Below, piece after piece: positions 1-11,949 of a stretch of 64,000 nt of DNA (its first letter is position 1; each line of letters begins with the position of its first letter). Position numbers and translations under genes: made by a program. Source of the DNA: Flaccisagitta enflata (lineage: Eukaryota; Chaetognatha; Sagittoidea; Aphragmophora); the NCBI GenBank assembly GCA_965153355.1, contig OZ231127.1:68386001-68450000 (forward strand). The letters are read 5' to 3'. A model generated the notes under the pieces. It saw only the letters and a list, made by a program, of their open reading frames with translations. It made no database searches and had not been told where the DNA came from.

Positions 1-66
1 TTGGCTCAGATATGGTCAATAAAAATATCTCATGCGGTCATGTATGTGATTGCAGTTTATTATGGC

Positions 67-256
67 CGAATGAATGAATGAATGAATGAATGAATGAATG
101 AATGAATAAATGTATGAATGAAAGAACGAATGAACGAATATATGAACACATTGATGAAACAATGAGTGAGAATGTTAGAGTGAACCAATGAATTCATAGA
201 AGGAATGAATGAACAAATGAATGAATGAACAAATGAATGAATGAATAAATGAATGA
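67..256. repeat. TGAA tetranucleotide microsatellite
   Basis: Imperfect (TGAA)n, clean at the left and degenerating to the right. The 170-residue minus-strand open frame across it (FIHSFIHS-type repeats) is a by-product of the repeat and is not called a gene. Confidence 0.9.
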
Positions 257-299
257 ACGGAAAATAAATGTTTAAGTGAATGAACGAAGTTTTGGAGCA

Positions 300-3200
300 A
301 GACTGGCAGTAGGTTGAAATAATTGCTAAGGACATGCCAAATATTGCAGGAAAAAGAAACATCGTTTTTTCTTCATGGAAATGGTGGGCTAGATTTTGCC
401 GACAAGGTTTCCTATCTTCACACAGACCCCCGCTTGTGAGAAAACCTTCTTTTTTTGCATATATATGCGTAAGACATGAGTATATCGATTTTTGAAATTT
501 GACCCCATCCCCGACCGCCCTAACGGCTACCCCAGTCGCATGCCGGTAAGCAGGAGCCATATTTGAGGTCACTAGAGTATTTAAGCTGGAGCAGTATCAT
601 CAAAGAATAAAAACCATAAAAAAAAGTGTGCCCAATCAAAAGATGGATGAACTGACAATGTAAGGTGTAAAGTCATTTAGCATGAGACTAAAAATGATGC
701 CATATCATGGACTAAGAGGTTTGAAATCAATTTTGTTTGAAACAATTTGATATAAACTCATTACATGTGATATTCAATAAGGGTTCATAAGGCTCTCTCC
801 CAGTTATTCCAGTTTGAATATAGTGAGATATTTTGTTCTACTTTTCATACAAATATGTTATAATGATACTAAAAGAGGCTATCTTTTAGCTTATGTGATG
901 GTTTGTTGGCCAGTTACACAAATGCTATGGTGAGTACATATACAAACATATGAAAATATATTTCAAAACTATCTTAACTAAATGTATCTAAAACTATAAA
1001 TTCGATTTAACAACACTCGGATTTAACGACCAAAATTCCTCAGTCCCTTCAAGGTCGTTAATTCGGGTTCCCACTGTAGTTAACTTTAAACTTATGTCAT
1101 TTCAAAGCGAATCAAACCACAAACTTCTGCTTGGTCTATATTTGTAGATTTTTTGAAGCTTTTTAAAATGGTCATGTATATGATGTATGAATCATATATC
1201 GTTTTCAATATATTTAAAGAAAGCAAGATCAACCTTCTGTTCTGTCAAAGGCTGTCCGCTTCCAAGCAGAAGTAAATTGCTTATCATCTTTGTACATTTA
1301 TAGTTTTTTAACAATTTGAGTCACATAAATTGAGTTGGACTAGATCTGTAAAGTTTTTGAAAAAGTCTAAAAATCTCATGAATTTTAATTGTTTAAAGTG
1401 ATTACAATTAAAATAATTAGCTCCTAAACTGCTGGAAACTTTTTTATGAGCCGCACTGTAGACATGCCAATTGCACCACTAGTTAGCTCTCGAGTAGTAC
1501 TTGATATTGATTTTAGGTCAATTACTGAATTAGAGGTGGATGAATGTTATGTCCTAAATTGACCAATTTGCAACAAAAATCAACTTTTTACATCTGCTTC
1601 TACAGTCATTAAAAAACTGGGGTCATATCGATCAAATTTTTTTGCCACCATTGGTCAGAGCAGCAAAAATTCTTCGATTTGGTCACCAATTTCATGGTGG
1701 TTGGTCCATCCTGAGCCAAAATATGCTCAATTCAGTGTAAAAGCTGCAGTTTGACTTTCATACCCTTTCATCTTTTAAATGCTCGCAATTCTCAACAAAT
1801 TTGGATAAAAACATAAGCTCTAGTTTTATTATCTCATGGATTATAGGTCCTAATTCAAATTCAAAGGGGCCTTATTTTGATGCCTAAAGTTGAAAGTTTT
1901 ACTGTAACACTGGGATTTTAGGGGGGTGGTGGCCATGAGTAAAATCGATCATATATGGTCAAGAAACTTGGAAAATACTGTTGTTATGATGAAAGAAGCC
2001 AGTCCCTGTTACTGGTAGCCGACCTGACTTCATAAGGGTTCTACGGCACATTCTGATAGCTATCATTGGTTCAATGAGATACAAATAGGCATTAACTTTT
2101 TTTTCAATTGTGAATAGAATGAAAAGATAGGTCACGCAAAAAAAATGACAGTTTACAAATTTCAATTTGTTTAAGACAGCATTGTGTTGTTGAATAAATG
2201 AAGATAACCTCTGTTTTCATTGTCTCTATATCTGTTTACATAACAAGGGAATTTCCGGTAAAGGTGAGTCGTTGACATCAAGATTCTTGCCTCTCTTGTA
2301 CTAGAATGAAGGCTTAAAAAACAAATCCATAAAACAGTTGCTTGCTATTTTTGGTATATGGGGAGTATGGGAAGGTGCCCAGATGGATATGGTCTCCTTC
2401 GGTCCGCCATATTTATCAGGTGTTTTCTTGTGGTCTGCATATCTCAAGTTTAGACAGGAATTGGTGACACTTTTCTAAATGATACATATATTTTGAAAAG
2501 TCTTGTGATAGATTCTGAAAAGGGAAGTTTCTTTCAGATATTTTAAGGATAGTTGTGATGGGTCCGGATTAAACACCATTAAGAGCTCCAAAGGCTCTTG
2601 TCCTTTATATAGTATAGAGTAGTAATGTTGTCCAACTTTCATATAGTTTTGTACAACATTCCATTTAGTTTTATCACACTTTTATTCTGAAAATATTTTC
2701 TGGATAAGTGAGATGATACTTCTAGCATGAAGTCATAAAAAAAATCCAAAAAACATATAGTTACATATAACATTCCATTTAGTTATATCTCGCTTTTAGT
2801 ATTCTGATAATCTTTTTAGATAAGTGAGATGCTTTCCATCGAGCATTAAGTTAAGAAGCTTTAGCTTTGGCTCGCAAGAATTTTAGGATCATGAAACACA
2901 GAAGAAAGTAGTCTGTTCGCAGTTCCGTCACAGCCGACAGATGAATGGCCTATTGTCGGGGTTAAAAGTCACATTTTCGATGAAAAAGAAATTGGAACAA
3001 GAAATAACTTTTCAGAATACTTTCGCGCAAAATATATCTTAAACTGTGTATGAATCCACTGAAAAGCCCAAAGATGCAGTAAATGCCAAATAATCTGACT
3101 TTTCAAAGCCTGATGTACAGTATTGACTTAGATAGCTTTGCAAAAAGGTAATAGGTTGCTGTGCTTCAGGCTATTGTCGTGCTTGAAATTGGTTCTGAAG

Positions 3201-3490
3201 TCACAAGGCTAAATTCTCCCATACACCAATGTACAAGCCATATGGGTCCGGGCCCAGGCCCTTCTGCTATCATCAAAAGCAAGGAGAAAGAAACAATAAT
3301 GAAAATTGCTAGGAGAAATGAAAAAGAAACAAGTCATCCAAGAATTGCACATGTTGACTATCTAACGCTATTTATTTCCTAGGTATTAGCAAACTAGGGG
3401 AGAAGTGCAACATATTGATAAAGGATAGTTGTGAGGGGTCCGGATTAAGCACCAGTGAGAGTTCCCAAGACTCTCGTCCTTTGTTTTTAT
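300..3490. other. intergenic, no gene seen
   Basis: AT-rich DNA with no open frame showing protein-like composition or splice support. The one structure found is a pair of related segments of about 60 bases, 2548-2607 and 3420-3482, sharing the words GATAGTTGTGA, GGGTCCGGATTAA and CTCGTCCTTT or close variants. They look like two copies of a dispersed repeat. Confidence 0.6.
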
Positions 3491-3493
3491 GTA

Positions 3494-4659
3494 TTTTTTA
3501 GTCGCGTGCACGCGACTCTATAACCCGCTCTGTCCGTCCGTCCGTCCGTCGGTAACACTTAGCTTTTTTTCGTCGTTTTACGTCATTTTAGGGTATTTTA
3601 CGGCATTTTATGTCATTTTATGTCATTTTAAGTCATTTCCAATCATTTTCAGTTAGTTTTAGTCACTTAAGTCATTTTGTCAATTTTTGTCATTTTTGTC
3701 ATTTTTTGTTATTATGAGTCATTTTAAGTCATTCTTAGTCATTCTAAGTTATTTTAAGTCATTCTAAGTCATTCTAAGTCATTACAAGTCATTCTAAGTC
3801 ATTCTCAGTCACTCTAAATTATTTTTGGCTTTTATAGTTTTTAGTAACAACATTCTTCACATTTTCTCCGACGCATCCATCTTTGGATATGGTGCCGTTG
3901 GCTTCTGGGTTATCGAAGACACAGGACACTTACACTTATTCTTATACCTATAACTACCCAAAAATACCTATTGTCCCTACATTGTGTCCCTACATTGTGT
4001 CCCAACATTGTGTCCTGACATTGTGTCCCTACATTGTGTCCCTAAATTATGTCCCTACATTGTGTCCCTACATTGTGTCCCTACATTGTGTCCCTACATG
4101 GTGTCCCGGCATTGTGTCCCAACATTGTGTCCCGACATTGTGTCCAGACATTGTGTCCCGACATTGTGTCCAGACATTGTGTCCCTACATTGTGTCCCTA
4201 CATTGTGTCCCTACATTGTGTCCCGACATTGTGTCCCTACATTGTGTCCCTACATTGTGTCCCAACATTGTGTCCCTACATTGTGTCCCTACATTGTGTC
4301 CCTACATTGTGTCCCGACATTGTGTCCCGACATTGTGTCCCTACATTGTGTCCCTACATTGTGTCTCTACATTGTGTTCCGACATTGTGTCCCTACATTG
4401 TGTCCCAACATTGTGTCCCTACATTGAGTCCCTATATTGTGTCCCCACATTGTGTCCCTACATTGTGTCCCGGCATTGTGTCCCTACATTGTGTCCCGGC
4501 ATTGTGTCCCTACATTGTGTCCCGACATTGTGTCCCAACAGTGTGTCCCAATATTGTGTCCCGTCATTGTGTCCCAACATTGTGTCCCGACATTGTTTCC
4601 CAACATTGTGTCACGAGTATCACGAGTCTGGCACGCGACTTATAGGTGTTGGCCTTGTT
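3494..4659 (+). mobile_element. hairpin-capped element, stem GTCGCGTGC, satellite-bearing
   Basis: The left end is TTTTTTA, then the hairpin GTCGCGTG/CACGCGAC, CTATAACCCGCT and a GTCC run. The right end is GCACGCGACT followed by TATAGGTG and TTGGCCTTGTT. The right segment GCACGCGAC is the reverse complement of the first stem arm. Inside are a roughly 10-base GTCATTTTAA-like array (about 3590-3830) and a 13-base array (3968-4612). The layout resembles non-autonomous Helitron2/Helentron elements with a terminal stem-loop and subterminal inverted repeats. No transposase or helicase is present, so class assignment is inference. Confidence 0.65.
3968..4612. repeat. 13-bp satellite CCCTACATTGTGT
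   Basis: About 50 copies of a 13-base unit with third-position-like variation (CCCTAC, CCCGAC, CCCAAC before ATTGTGT). Because 13 is not a multiple of three and the unit lacks stops, the reading frames stay open and give overlapping frames of 147-331 codons with a repeated PTLCPYIVSLHCV-like unit. I regard these as artefacts of the satellite. Confidence 0.9.
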
Positions 4660-4727
4660 AATAAGGCAATGTTGTCACAAGTCATAAGAAACAAGAGGAA
4701 CAAGAGAATCAAGTGGACTGAAGGAAA

Positions 4728-4881
4728 ACAAGGCCGGATACACGGCCACCAGTTGCGGACGGGTGGGCATGGGCGGAAATGCGCGTTTTCCCACTTTTCA
4801 ACCGAGCGTGAAGGACCGACGGACCGACGGACCGACGGACCGACAAAGCCTCTTATAGAGTTGCGTGTCCGCAACTAAAAA
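4728..4881 (-). mobile_element. hairpin-capped element, stem GTTGCGGAC
   Basis: Read on the minus strand it begins TTTTTAGTTGCGGACACGCA (hairpin GTTGCG/CGCAAC around GACA), then CTCTATAAGAGGCTTTGTC and GTCG/GTCC repeats. It ends CCCACCCGTCCGCAACTG, then GGCCGTGTATCCGGCCTTGT. GTCCGCAAC near the far end complements the first arm GTTGCGGAC. This is a complete short copy (154 bases) of the second subfamily. Confidence 0.65.
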
Positions 4882-4978
4882 GGATGGGTGTCTGGATTCA
4901 CCCCTGTGTTCTTCAGGACATTGACTCTTAAGGCCGCTGCCCTAGCAGGAATTGAAAGGGCATAAGTAAAGGAATATA

Positions 4979-5388
4979 CTACTCGACTCAATAAAAAAGC
5001 CGCACTTTTAAATGACAAATTGTCATACTAAATTTCAAAAAAACTAATCAAAATTTTAGATCATTAGAAAGCTCTTGAAAAGATCTTTCATTTGGCGCCA
5101 ATCTGGTATTGCTATCTTATTTCGTTTAGAAATGGCATTAGTTTAAGTAAAAATGTTGCCTATTTCAATTTCGCAATCCCTATGAAAAATGTGTATTTTA
5201 TCAAAATAGTGCTTTTCTTTGCAGAGCTCTAGCTCCTAAACCGTTTGAGATACAGATCTGGGATTGGTCTAGAATGAAAGAAAATTCAAAAATTTTTAAA
5301 ATCACTTGAACAGAAAAAGTTTTAAATGATTTTGTTTTCTTATACATCAACTCAAAATAGGGTGCGGCTTTTTTTTTTAGTCGAGTAG
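4979..5388. mobile_element. MITE with TA target duplication
   Basis: Terminal inverted repeats of about 30 bases: CTACTCGACT, a short run, AAAAAAGCCGCAC on the left, and GTGCGGC, a T run, AGTCGAGTAG on the right. Both ends are flanked by TA (4977-4978 and 5389-5390). The size (410 bases), TA duplication and lack of coding content fit a Tc1/mariner-type miniature element. Confidence 0.7.
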
Positions 5389-5548
5389 TACAGTCTAGAC
5401 CCAATTACATAACCATGCAATATTCCACCATGCGAGGTGTGCCAAGAACGCGGAGAAGCTCCAATGTCCTGATTGTTTGAGGGCTTGAAATCTTTATGTT
5501 GGGCCCTGGGCGAACCGATATCAATGACTTACTTGTTCCGATACAATA

Positions 5549-6183
5549 CTAATTTGTGGTTGTATCTACAAAACGATGATAGACAGAATGAAAGATGATC
5601 GCCAACAGGCCAAACTTGCGCAGGGAAAAGTGCACAGACACCAGAATGACGAAGAAAGTGTTGAGATAGTGAACGGTTTCAAACAGAAAGACGGCATCGG
5701 GGTCAACGACTAACCAATAAATGGTGAAACAGACCAAAATCAGCAAAGTAAGCCAAAAAACCACGACATCTACGGCTAAAACGGAACGTGACAAGTTCCA
5801 AAGAGGCTTCCTTTTCTTAGTGGTATTCTTTCCGATAGTGGCATGTTTATTAAAAAGATTCAAGGATTTATGCAGCTCTCTAAGAAATTGGACAAATGAA
5901 AAAGAGGAAACCGCGATGGGAATCAAATAATACATTGAATCTGTGAGAACGAAATAAATGACAAAAGCGTAAGATTCTCGCATCGTTTCCAAATGATGGT
6001 AGCATTCGAAACTGTACAATGACGGCGGGATGGCGAAAGAGGAATATTGCAACTCGTACAATTTCTCAGGTTCCCTCATCAAAAATCGGTGGTTCATCAT
6101 TTGAAGGAATATGGCGGGTATATTCTTGACTCTTAGATCGGAAAAGGGATTGTAGGTGATGGTTTCTTCCAGAACCATATTTC
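5549..6183 (-). CDS. gene A exon 3 (terminal): C-terminal membrane segments
   Basis: The acceptor CCACAG lies just above 6183. The exon starts with two bases (GA) that complete the Gly codon begun in the previous exon, then encodes 210 residues and stops at TAG. Hydrophobic segments are seen around ESYAFVIYFVLTDSMYYLIP, VLAVDVVVFWLTLLILVCFT and LNTFFVILVSVHFSLRKF, giving roughly three membrane spans, with a Lys/Arg-rich loop (KNTTKKRKP) between the first two. The ATG at 6178 is internal to the exon and is not a start. The protein ends VDTTTN. I do not recognise the family; see the large upstream exon for the overall description. Confidence 0.75.
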
Positions 6184-6420
6184 CTGTGGCTGTGCGTGCG
6201 AAAGATAATTATCCATGAATAAGCAAAATAACGTTAAAACCATGTGAACGGAATATCGATATTAGAGCAGCTGAAATTTTTCATCATTTATGGCACTCTT
6301 ACATTGGTATCAACAATAAATTCTGATCGCTCCAGTTTTACAAATTGTGCTGGCTGTCAATCCTTTGGTTCAGATGTTCTTGACTAAAACTTATTGTTGC
6401 ATATGACAGTACTTACTCAC

Positions 6421-6635
6421 CTTCTTTGTATTTCAGAGTGGAAACTTCTGACACTTGCAAGATGACTATGTAGTAAAAGCTACACAATGCCCCAAAAAGG
6501 TTGACATTGAGGTATACTCTTGGCAGGTCGTAGATGATTGAAAGAACTACTAACAAGTAAAGTTTTGGTTTGATTCTTGCGTTGACTTCTTCGAATGACG
6601 CTTCCCCTTTTACAAGCTGATAGATGAAATAACAC
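6421..6635 (-). CDS. gene A exon 2: membrane segments
   Basis: A 215-base exon too short to stand out as an open frame, found by splice phase. The acceptor is CGCAG above 6635 and the donor is GTGAGT at 6420-6415. Its first base completes an Arg codon from exon 1 (AG|G) and its last base begins a Gly codon (G|GA), so the frame runs through all three exons. It encodes about 71 residues with hydrophobic stretches KLYLLVVLSIIYDLP and LFGALCSFYYIVILQV, one or two membrane spans. It links the two larger open frames into one protein. Confidence 0.75.
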
Positions 6636-6897
6636 CTGCGAAGGTTGAATTGATTACTTTCATTTTAACACACACATCTGTTTTATTTGAGGCACAGAGA
6701 TAGCAAAATTGTCCATTTGAGGCTCAAATATGCAGAGGCTCATGCTTAATGCCTCGCATATGTCATCCGACATAGGTCCTAGATCCTATAATCTATGATA
6801 GGTGGAACAATATCTCTCACTATACCCCCGCCCATTACAAAATCATGAATGATAGGATGCGTGAACTCTCTGGACCGACAATTCAGATTTTACGAAC

Positions 6898-9230
6898 CTA
6901 AATGTGAAGCAAATGATGTAAACGTGAAAGGCCAAGGTCATAAGAAAACTTCCAAAATGCCAAAGCAGCCTCATAACCAGCAAAGCAATAGAACTGAAAA
7001 CGAGGTCTTCTACTTTCAAACCAAATGCGAGTAGAGCTGAGCTTGTAAACCCCATAGCGATGTAAACCGCGTATTGAAAGGCTCTCTCCACCGCGTGAAG
7101 TTTGGTCGGGCGAAGCCTTTCGGTGATAAAGACCAAAATCATCATCGACACGAATATAGAGGTCATTGCGATGGCCAAGCTGATGACATTTCGATCAAAA
7201 AAGTTGTGAAAGTTGAAATATTGAGCATGACGAATGTAGCATTTTTTCATGTTTTCACAGGCCGTTTGAATGCCGGCACATCCTTTGGCTACCAGCGGGT
7301 TCTCCTTCATTTTTTCAATGCCAAAGGGAATAGAACAGATGAGGTATTCGACTCTGTCTATCAAGTATGGTTCCAGCAGAAAGCCTTCAAAGTGGTGCTT
7401 GGCACGACAATCTTCAAGAAAAAGGTTGAAAAACAAGTTGGTCCTTCGTTGTTGCAGCATGGATCCTGATTGCGTCGTCTCCCATCCGTTGTAGGTGAGG
7501 GGCTCGAAGATTCTGGGATATGCTTTATCAAGAGGCAGTGTAAACGCCAGGGCGGGTCCGTATCTACGTTGCCCGCGCCCTACAGAACCTACGACGGGGA
7601 TGGGATTCAACGTGCTCATAGGCAGAGGACTGTAGCAGACATCATCGGGGGGAGGTTCAAGAGAGATATCAATCTCAGGCTCCTGAAAAACGCAATTTAG
7701 GATTTGTTGGCAGATATCTATGAATAGTGAACACGACACCGAAGACAAAAAATCTCTTTTGCAAGCCCAAATGTAAATTAGATTCTCGTCCAAAGCGTGT
7801 AAGATTTTCCACACGTGCGCGCTGTGAAGTAGCTGCCTAATTTGCCATAGTTTATCGTCATAACCGTCTGTGGGATCTTTTCGCCATCGTTCCACGTTTA
7901 AACCGCAATCAATATCTTTTGGATCGCAAACTGTGGTTACGAAATAAACGACAATATGTTTTTGGTACCCATATTTTTTGTTGCACCTGTACAAAGTGGG
8001 AACGTACTTCCTGGGATTTTCTCTTGGCAGGATAAATGGACTTTGCAGGTTGTAAATGCCTATATTAGGAATTTCTTGAAAAGATAGATTCAAGGATGGA
8101 CTCGGGAAATATTTGCAGGGTCGTCTTTTTTGCATGCACTGAAATACTTTCCAGCAAGTCCACGCGTAACTTTGACAAAAGGAAGCGAAAGACTTCACTT
8201 TGAAAATCCGCGTCGCCTGACAATACGTTAGTCCATTTTCGTTTTCCAGTTCCACTCCCCAATGGTGACATGAAGAGTCAAACAAGGCGTCATATTTAAT
8301 AAAACTAGGCAACCCAAATCCTCTTTCCGTCTCAACCCCGAATTTTTCACTCACGCAAACTTTCCGGTTTTCCATGCACCGAAGAATCTTGAGACAGGCA
8401 TCCACAAAAAAGTGGCATGATGGGAAAATGCGAACTGATCTGATGATCTGGTCAGTATTTCGTTTACATTGCAAGTAAGTTGATGCCGTTGGATTGTCAT
8501 CGTTCTCGATAAAGTAATTAAATTCTAAAAATGGCTGCTTCCACCCGCACTCAAGTTGGAAATGATATGGAAATTTTGATCCGGACCACTTTTTTCTCAC
8601 AAACTCCGTTTCTTCAAAGTCAACATATCCGATACCATATTGCGTTGAGCTTGAATCCCCCTCTGAAATGCATTTGACAGATTTCTTTGAGTAAGATGAT
8701 AGAGCGTCAGCAGCCTTATCTACGCAGTGAAGAAATGCCTGGCAATATTCTGTTCCCATTTCAAAAGACAATTCATCGCCCTCGCAAAATAAAGATCCCG
8801 AATCATACCGTGTCTTGTAGTGCATTGATTTTGGGCATGCTTTCAGTAAAGATTTGAGAGGGTTGTAGAGAAAAGAAGTATTGATAATGGGCTTTAAGAT
8901 GCGTTTACCAATAATAACTTGAGCCATAATTGCTTCTATAATGATTTTGCACTTCTCTTCTCTTTTGTGGCATGTCCAATTCTTTGGGATGTCATGACAA
9001 CAATATCTGACCTTTCTCGAAGGGAATATGTTTCCAGTGGCATACTTAAAACTTTTTAGTGGTCGCCTCTTTGGAAAGCCCCAGTTAAGAGCCCTCTGCA
9101 TGCCATAGTGAAGATATACTTTTCCAGAGAACTCATATGCCAACCTTTCTTTGGTCGAAAGTGCGTAATTTAACCAAAACACGTTATCATTAGAATCGCA
9201 CCATGATTTTGAAAAGTCTATTGCTGAAAC
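6898..9230 (-). CDS. gene A exon 1 in window: Cys-rich ectodomain plus first membrane segments
   Basis: Coding in one frame for 777 residues. The acceptor TTTCTCTTCAG above 9230 shows that this is an internal exon, so the true start lies further upstream and was not found; the GTG at 9182 is not needed as a start. The donor is AG|GTTCGT at 6897. The three exons total 3183 bases, 1060 codons plus stop. The N-terminal part is Cys-rich and shows the spacing C-x6-C-x5-C three times (CHFFVDACLKILRC, CQSYAWTCWKVFQC, CSLFIDICQQILNC); the first two continue with C-M-x5-C. Near the end come hydrophobic segments VISLAIAMTSIFVSMMILVF, AVYIAMGFTSSALLAF and SFLMTLAFHVYIICFTF. With exons 2 and 3 the protein has about seven or eight membrane spans, so a receptor or transporter with a large extracellular part is plausible. 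I do not recognise the family. Introns are short (262 and 237 bases). Confidence 0.75.
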
Positions 9231-9439
9231 CTGAAGAGAAATGGTAATATAAACATCAGCAGCATATGGGAGCCAAAATTTTAGGGGTAGCTATCCCCAG
9301 CCTATGTCTCAACAAATTGTCTAAATAAAAACTATTTGCTTGAATTTTTTGTCTGCAATAGAATATCATTCCGACGCAGACTATAATTCAAGGCACGAGG
9401 GTGTCGTTGTTGTCGTCATCTTTGTCCTTGTTGTCAAAC

Positions 9440-9876
9440 ACTTTTAAGAAATGGATAACTTTTTTATACTTCAACCAATTTGGTTCATATTTGGTGAGAA
9501 GTTGTGCTAGGGTGAGGCGCTTTACATCCCATCCAATCTTTGTGATCCAACCACCCCAACTGGCCCAACCAGATTAAAAGTGAAAAACATGCATAACTTC
9601 GGCATTAATTAACCAATTTAATTGAAATTTAGTATGGAGTCTCTAAATGGAAGGACTCAACATAAGTATGTGATTTATATGCATTTGAGCTTGCTAACTG
9701 GCCAAACCAGCCAATCAACCTACCGGTCTAAAAGTGAAAAACTTGCGTAACTTTGTCATTTTTCAACTAATTTGGTTGAAACTTGGTATGGATTTTCTAA
9801 ATGGAAGAACTTAACATCTGCACGCTGTTTATCCTGTCAAACCAGCCCACCACCCAACCAGCCTATTAGCTTTAAA
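9440..9876. repeat. tandem repeat of about 110-140 bp, left half
   Basis: Roughly three diverged units sharing ACTTTTTCATTTT-like, CAATTTGGTTGAAA, TTGGTATGGA, TCTCTAAATGGAAG and CCAACCAGCCTAC words. Three more units follow at 11466-11860, so the array has been split by the hairpin-capped element between them. Between 9231 and 9440 I see nothing else. Confidence 0.65.
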
Positions 9877-9949
9877 ACAAGGCCAACACCTATAAGTCAC
9901 GTGCGAGACAAAGATAACTGAATTTACCTGACTATCACTTTATCAACTT

Positions 9950-10600
9950 AATCCAGACTATAACAAGACTTAAACCAGACTCAAACCAGACTCAAACCAG
10001 ACTCAAACCAGACTCAAACCAGACTCAAACCAGACTCAAACCAGACTCAAACCAGACTCAAACCAGACTCAAACCAGACACAAACCAGACACAAACCAGA
10101 CACAAACCAGACTCAAACCAGACTCAAACCAGACTCAAACCAGACTCAAACCAGACTCAAACCAGACTCAAACCAGACTCAAACCAGACTCAAACCAGAC
10201 TCAAACCAGACTCAAACCAGACTCAATCCAGACTCAAACCAGACTCAAACCAGACTCAAACCAGACTCAAACCAGACTCAAACCAGACTCAAACCAGACT
10301 CAAACCAGACTCAAACCAGACTCAAACCTGACTTAAACCAGACTCAAACCAGACTCAAACCAGACTCAAACCAGACTCAAACCAGACTCAAACCAGACTC
10401 AAACCAGACTCAAACCAGACTCAAACCAGACTCAAACCAGACATAAACCAGACATAAACCAGACTCAAACCAGACTCAAACCAGACTCAAACCAGACTCA
10501 AACCAGACTCAAACCAGACTCAAACCAGACTCGAACCAGACTTGAACCAGACTTGAACCAGACTTGAACCAGACCTTAACCAAACTTAAACCAGATCTAC
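9950..10600. repeat. 11-bp satellite ACTCAAACCAG
   Basis: Close to 60 nearly perfect copies with occasional ACACAAACCAG, ACATAAACCAG or ACTTGAACCAG variants clustered together, which suggests local spread of variants. It lies inside the hairpin-capped element. Confidence 0.92.
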
Positions 10601-10744
10601 ACCAGACATACGATGTAAAATGGTAAAAAACAGCTAAGCGTTAAGGACTTAGAATGACTTAAAGTAACTCAGAATGACCTATATTGACTCAGAATGACTA
10701 AGAACCAAAAAATTAAAATGACCTAAAATGATGTAAAGCTTTCT

Positions 10745-11290
10745 ATGAATAAATGACCAAAAATGACCAAAAATGACCAAAAATGACCAAAAATGACCAA
10801 AAAAGACCAAAAATGACCAAAAAGACCAAAAATGACCAAAATGACCAAAAAGGACCAAAAAATGACCAAAAAATGACCAAAATGACCAAAATGACCAAAA
10901 TGACCAAAATGACCAAAATGACTGAAAATCACCAAAAATGACCAAAAATGACCAAAAAAGATCAAAAATGACCAAAAATGACCAAAATGACAAAAATGAC
11001 CAAAATGACAATAAGGACAAAAATGACCAAAAATGACCAAAAATGACCAAAAATGACCAAAAATGACCGAAATGACCAAAATGAACGAAATGACCAAAAT
11101 GACCAAAATGAACAAAATGACCAAAATGACCATAAATGACCATAAATGACCAAAAATGATCAAAAATGCCCAAAAATGACCAAAATGACCAAAATGACCA
11201 AAATGACCAAAATGACCAAAATGACCAAAATGACCAAAATGACCAAAAATGACCAAAAATGACCAAAAATGATAAAAAATGACCAAAAAC
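10745..11290. repeat. 10-11-bp satellite AAAAATGACC
   Basis: A second array in the same element. The unit length alternates between ATGACCAAAA and ATGACCAAAAA. Minus-strand frames over it (FGHFWSF repeats) are artefacts. Confidence 0.9.
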
Positions 11291-11465
11291 AACCAATAAT
11301 TCTCAAAAACACCAAAAAAATGATTCAAAATAATTCCAGACGACCCAAAATGACAAAAAACGACGCAAAAAAGCAAAGTGTTACGGACGGACGGACGGAC
11401 CGACGGACGGACCGACGGACGGACCGACAGAGCGGGTTGTAGAGTCGCGTGCACGCGACTAAAAA

Positions 11466-11860
11466 TGAAAGAATGAAAAAATGTGCATATCTTTGGCATT
11501 TTTTGACCAATTTGGTTAAAATTTTGTATGAAGTCTCTAAATGGAAGGACTGTATTTGATTTATTTGCATTTGAGCATGAAAAACAGCCAAACCAACCTA
11601 CCACCCAACAAGCCTACCGGCCTAAAAGCAAAAAACTTGTATGATTTGGACATTTTTCAATCAATTTAGTTGAAACTTATCATGGAGTTCTTCAATGGGA
11701 GAGCTAAACATATGCATACTATTTATCCTGTCAAACCAGCCTACCACCCAACTAGCCTACTAGCCTGAAAATGCAAAACGTGCATAATTTTGCCATTTTT
11801 CAATCGATTTGCTTTGTATGGAGACTTTAAATGGAAAGACTAAGTTTCAGCAAATGTATA
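11466..11860. repeat. tandem repeat of about 110-140 bp, right half
   Basis: Continuation of the diverged units seen at 9440-9876, with the same CCAAACCAACCTACCACCCA, AATGGAAGGACT and CATTTTTCAATC words. It supports insertion of the intervening element into a pre-existing array. Confidence 0.6.
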
Positions 11861-11949
11861 GGATTAGCGATCTTTTGGTCATACCGATCTTATGGAATTG
11901 GTGATCTTTAACCCCCACCCCTCCGTCGCAGACCCAACTACTGTTCAGA

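Larger units (their letters stand above)
9877..11465 (-). mobile_element. hairpin-capped element, stem GTCGCGTGC, two satellites
   Basis: On the minus strand the element opens TTTTTAGTCGCGTGCACGCG, then CTACAACCCGCTCTGTC and GTCC/GTCG repeats, and ends GCACGTGACTTATAGGTG and TTGGCCTTGT. The subterminal segment has one mismatch to the stem. Inside are an 11-base array ACTCAAACCAG (about 9950-10600) and a 10-11-base array AAAAATGACC (about 10745-11285). It is inserted in an older tandem repeat whose units continue on both sides. Confidence 0.7.

Noticed and set aside
1000-1080. Possible inverted-repeat element with TTCGATTTAACAACA words
   Set aside because: A related word exists at 15901 but I could not find paired ends or a target duplication at either site.
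3968-4612. CRISPR-like direct repeat array
   Set aside because: Units are contiguous, with no unique spacers, in clearly eukaryotic DNA. The same holds for the other arrays.
3883-4878. 331-codon plus-strand frame with PTLCPYIVSLHCV-like repeats
   Set aside because: Caused by a 13-bp satellite without stops in any phase; the other plus frames are open too. No splice or start support.
5549-9230. Assignment of gene A to a named G-protein-coupled receptor class
   Set aside because: Span count is uncertain (seven or eight) and I see no class motif such as DRY, a GPS site or a Frizzled Cys pattern.
10679-11604. Minus-strand Phe/His/Trp-repeat frames
   Set aside because: Repeat artefact of AAAAATGACC units plus an element end.
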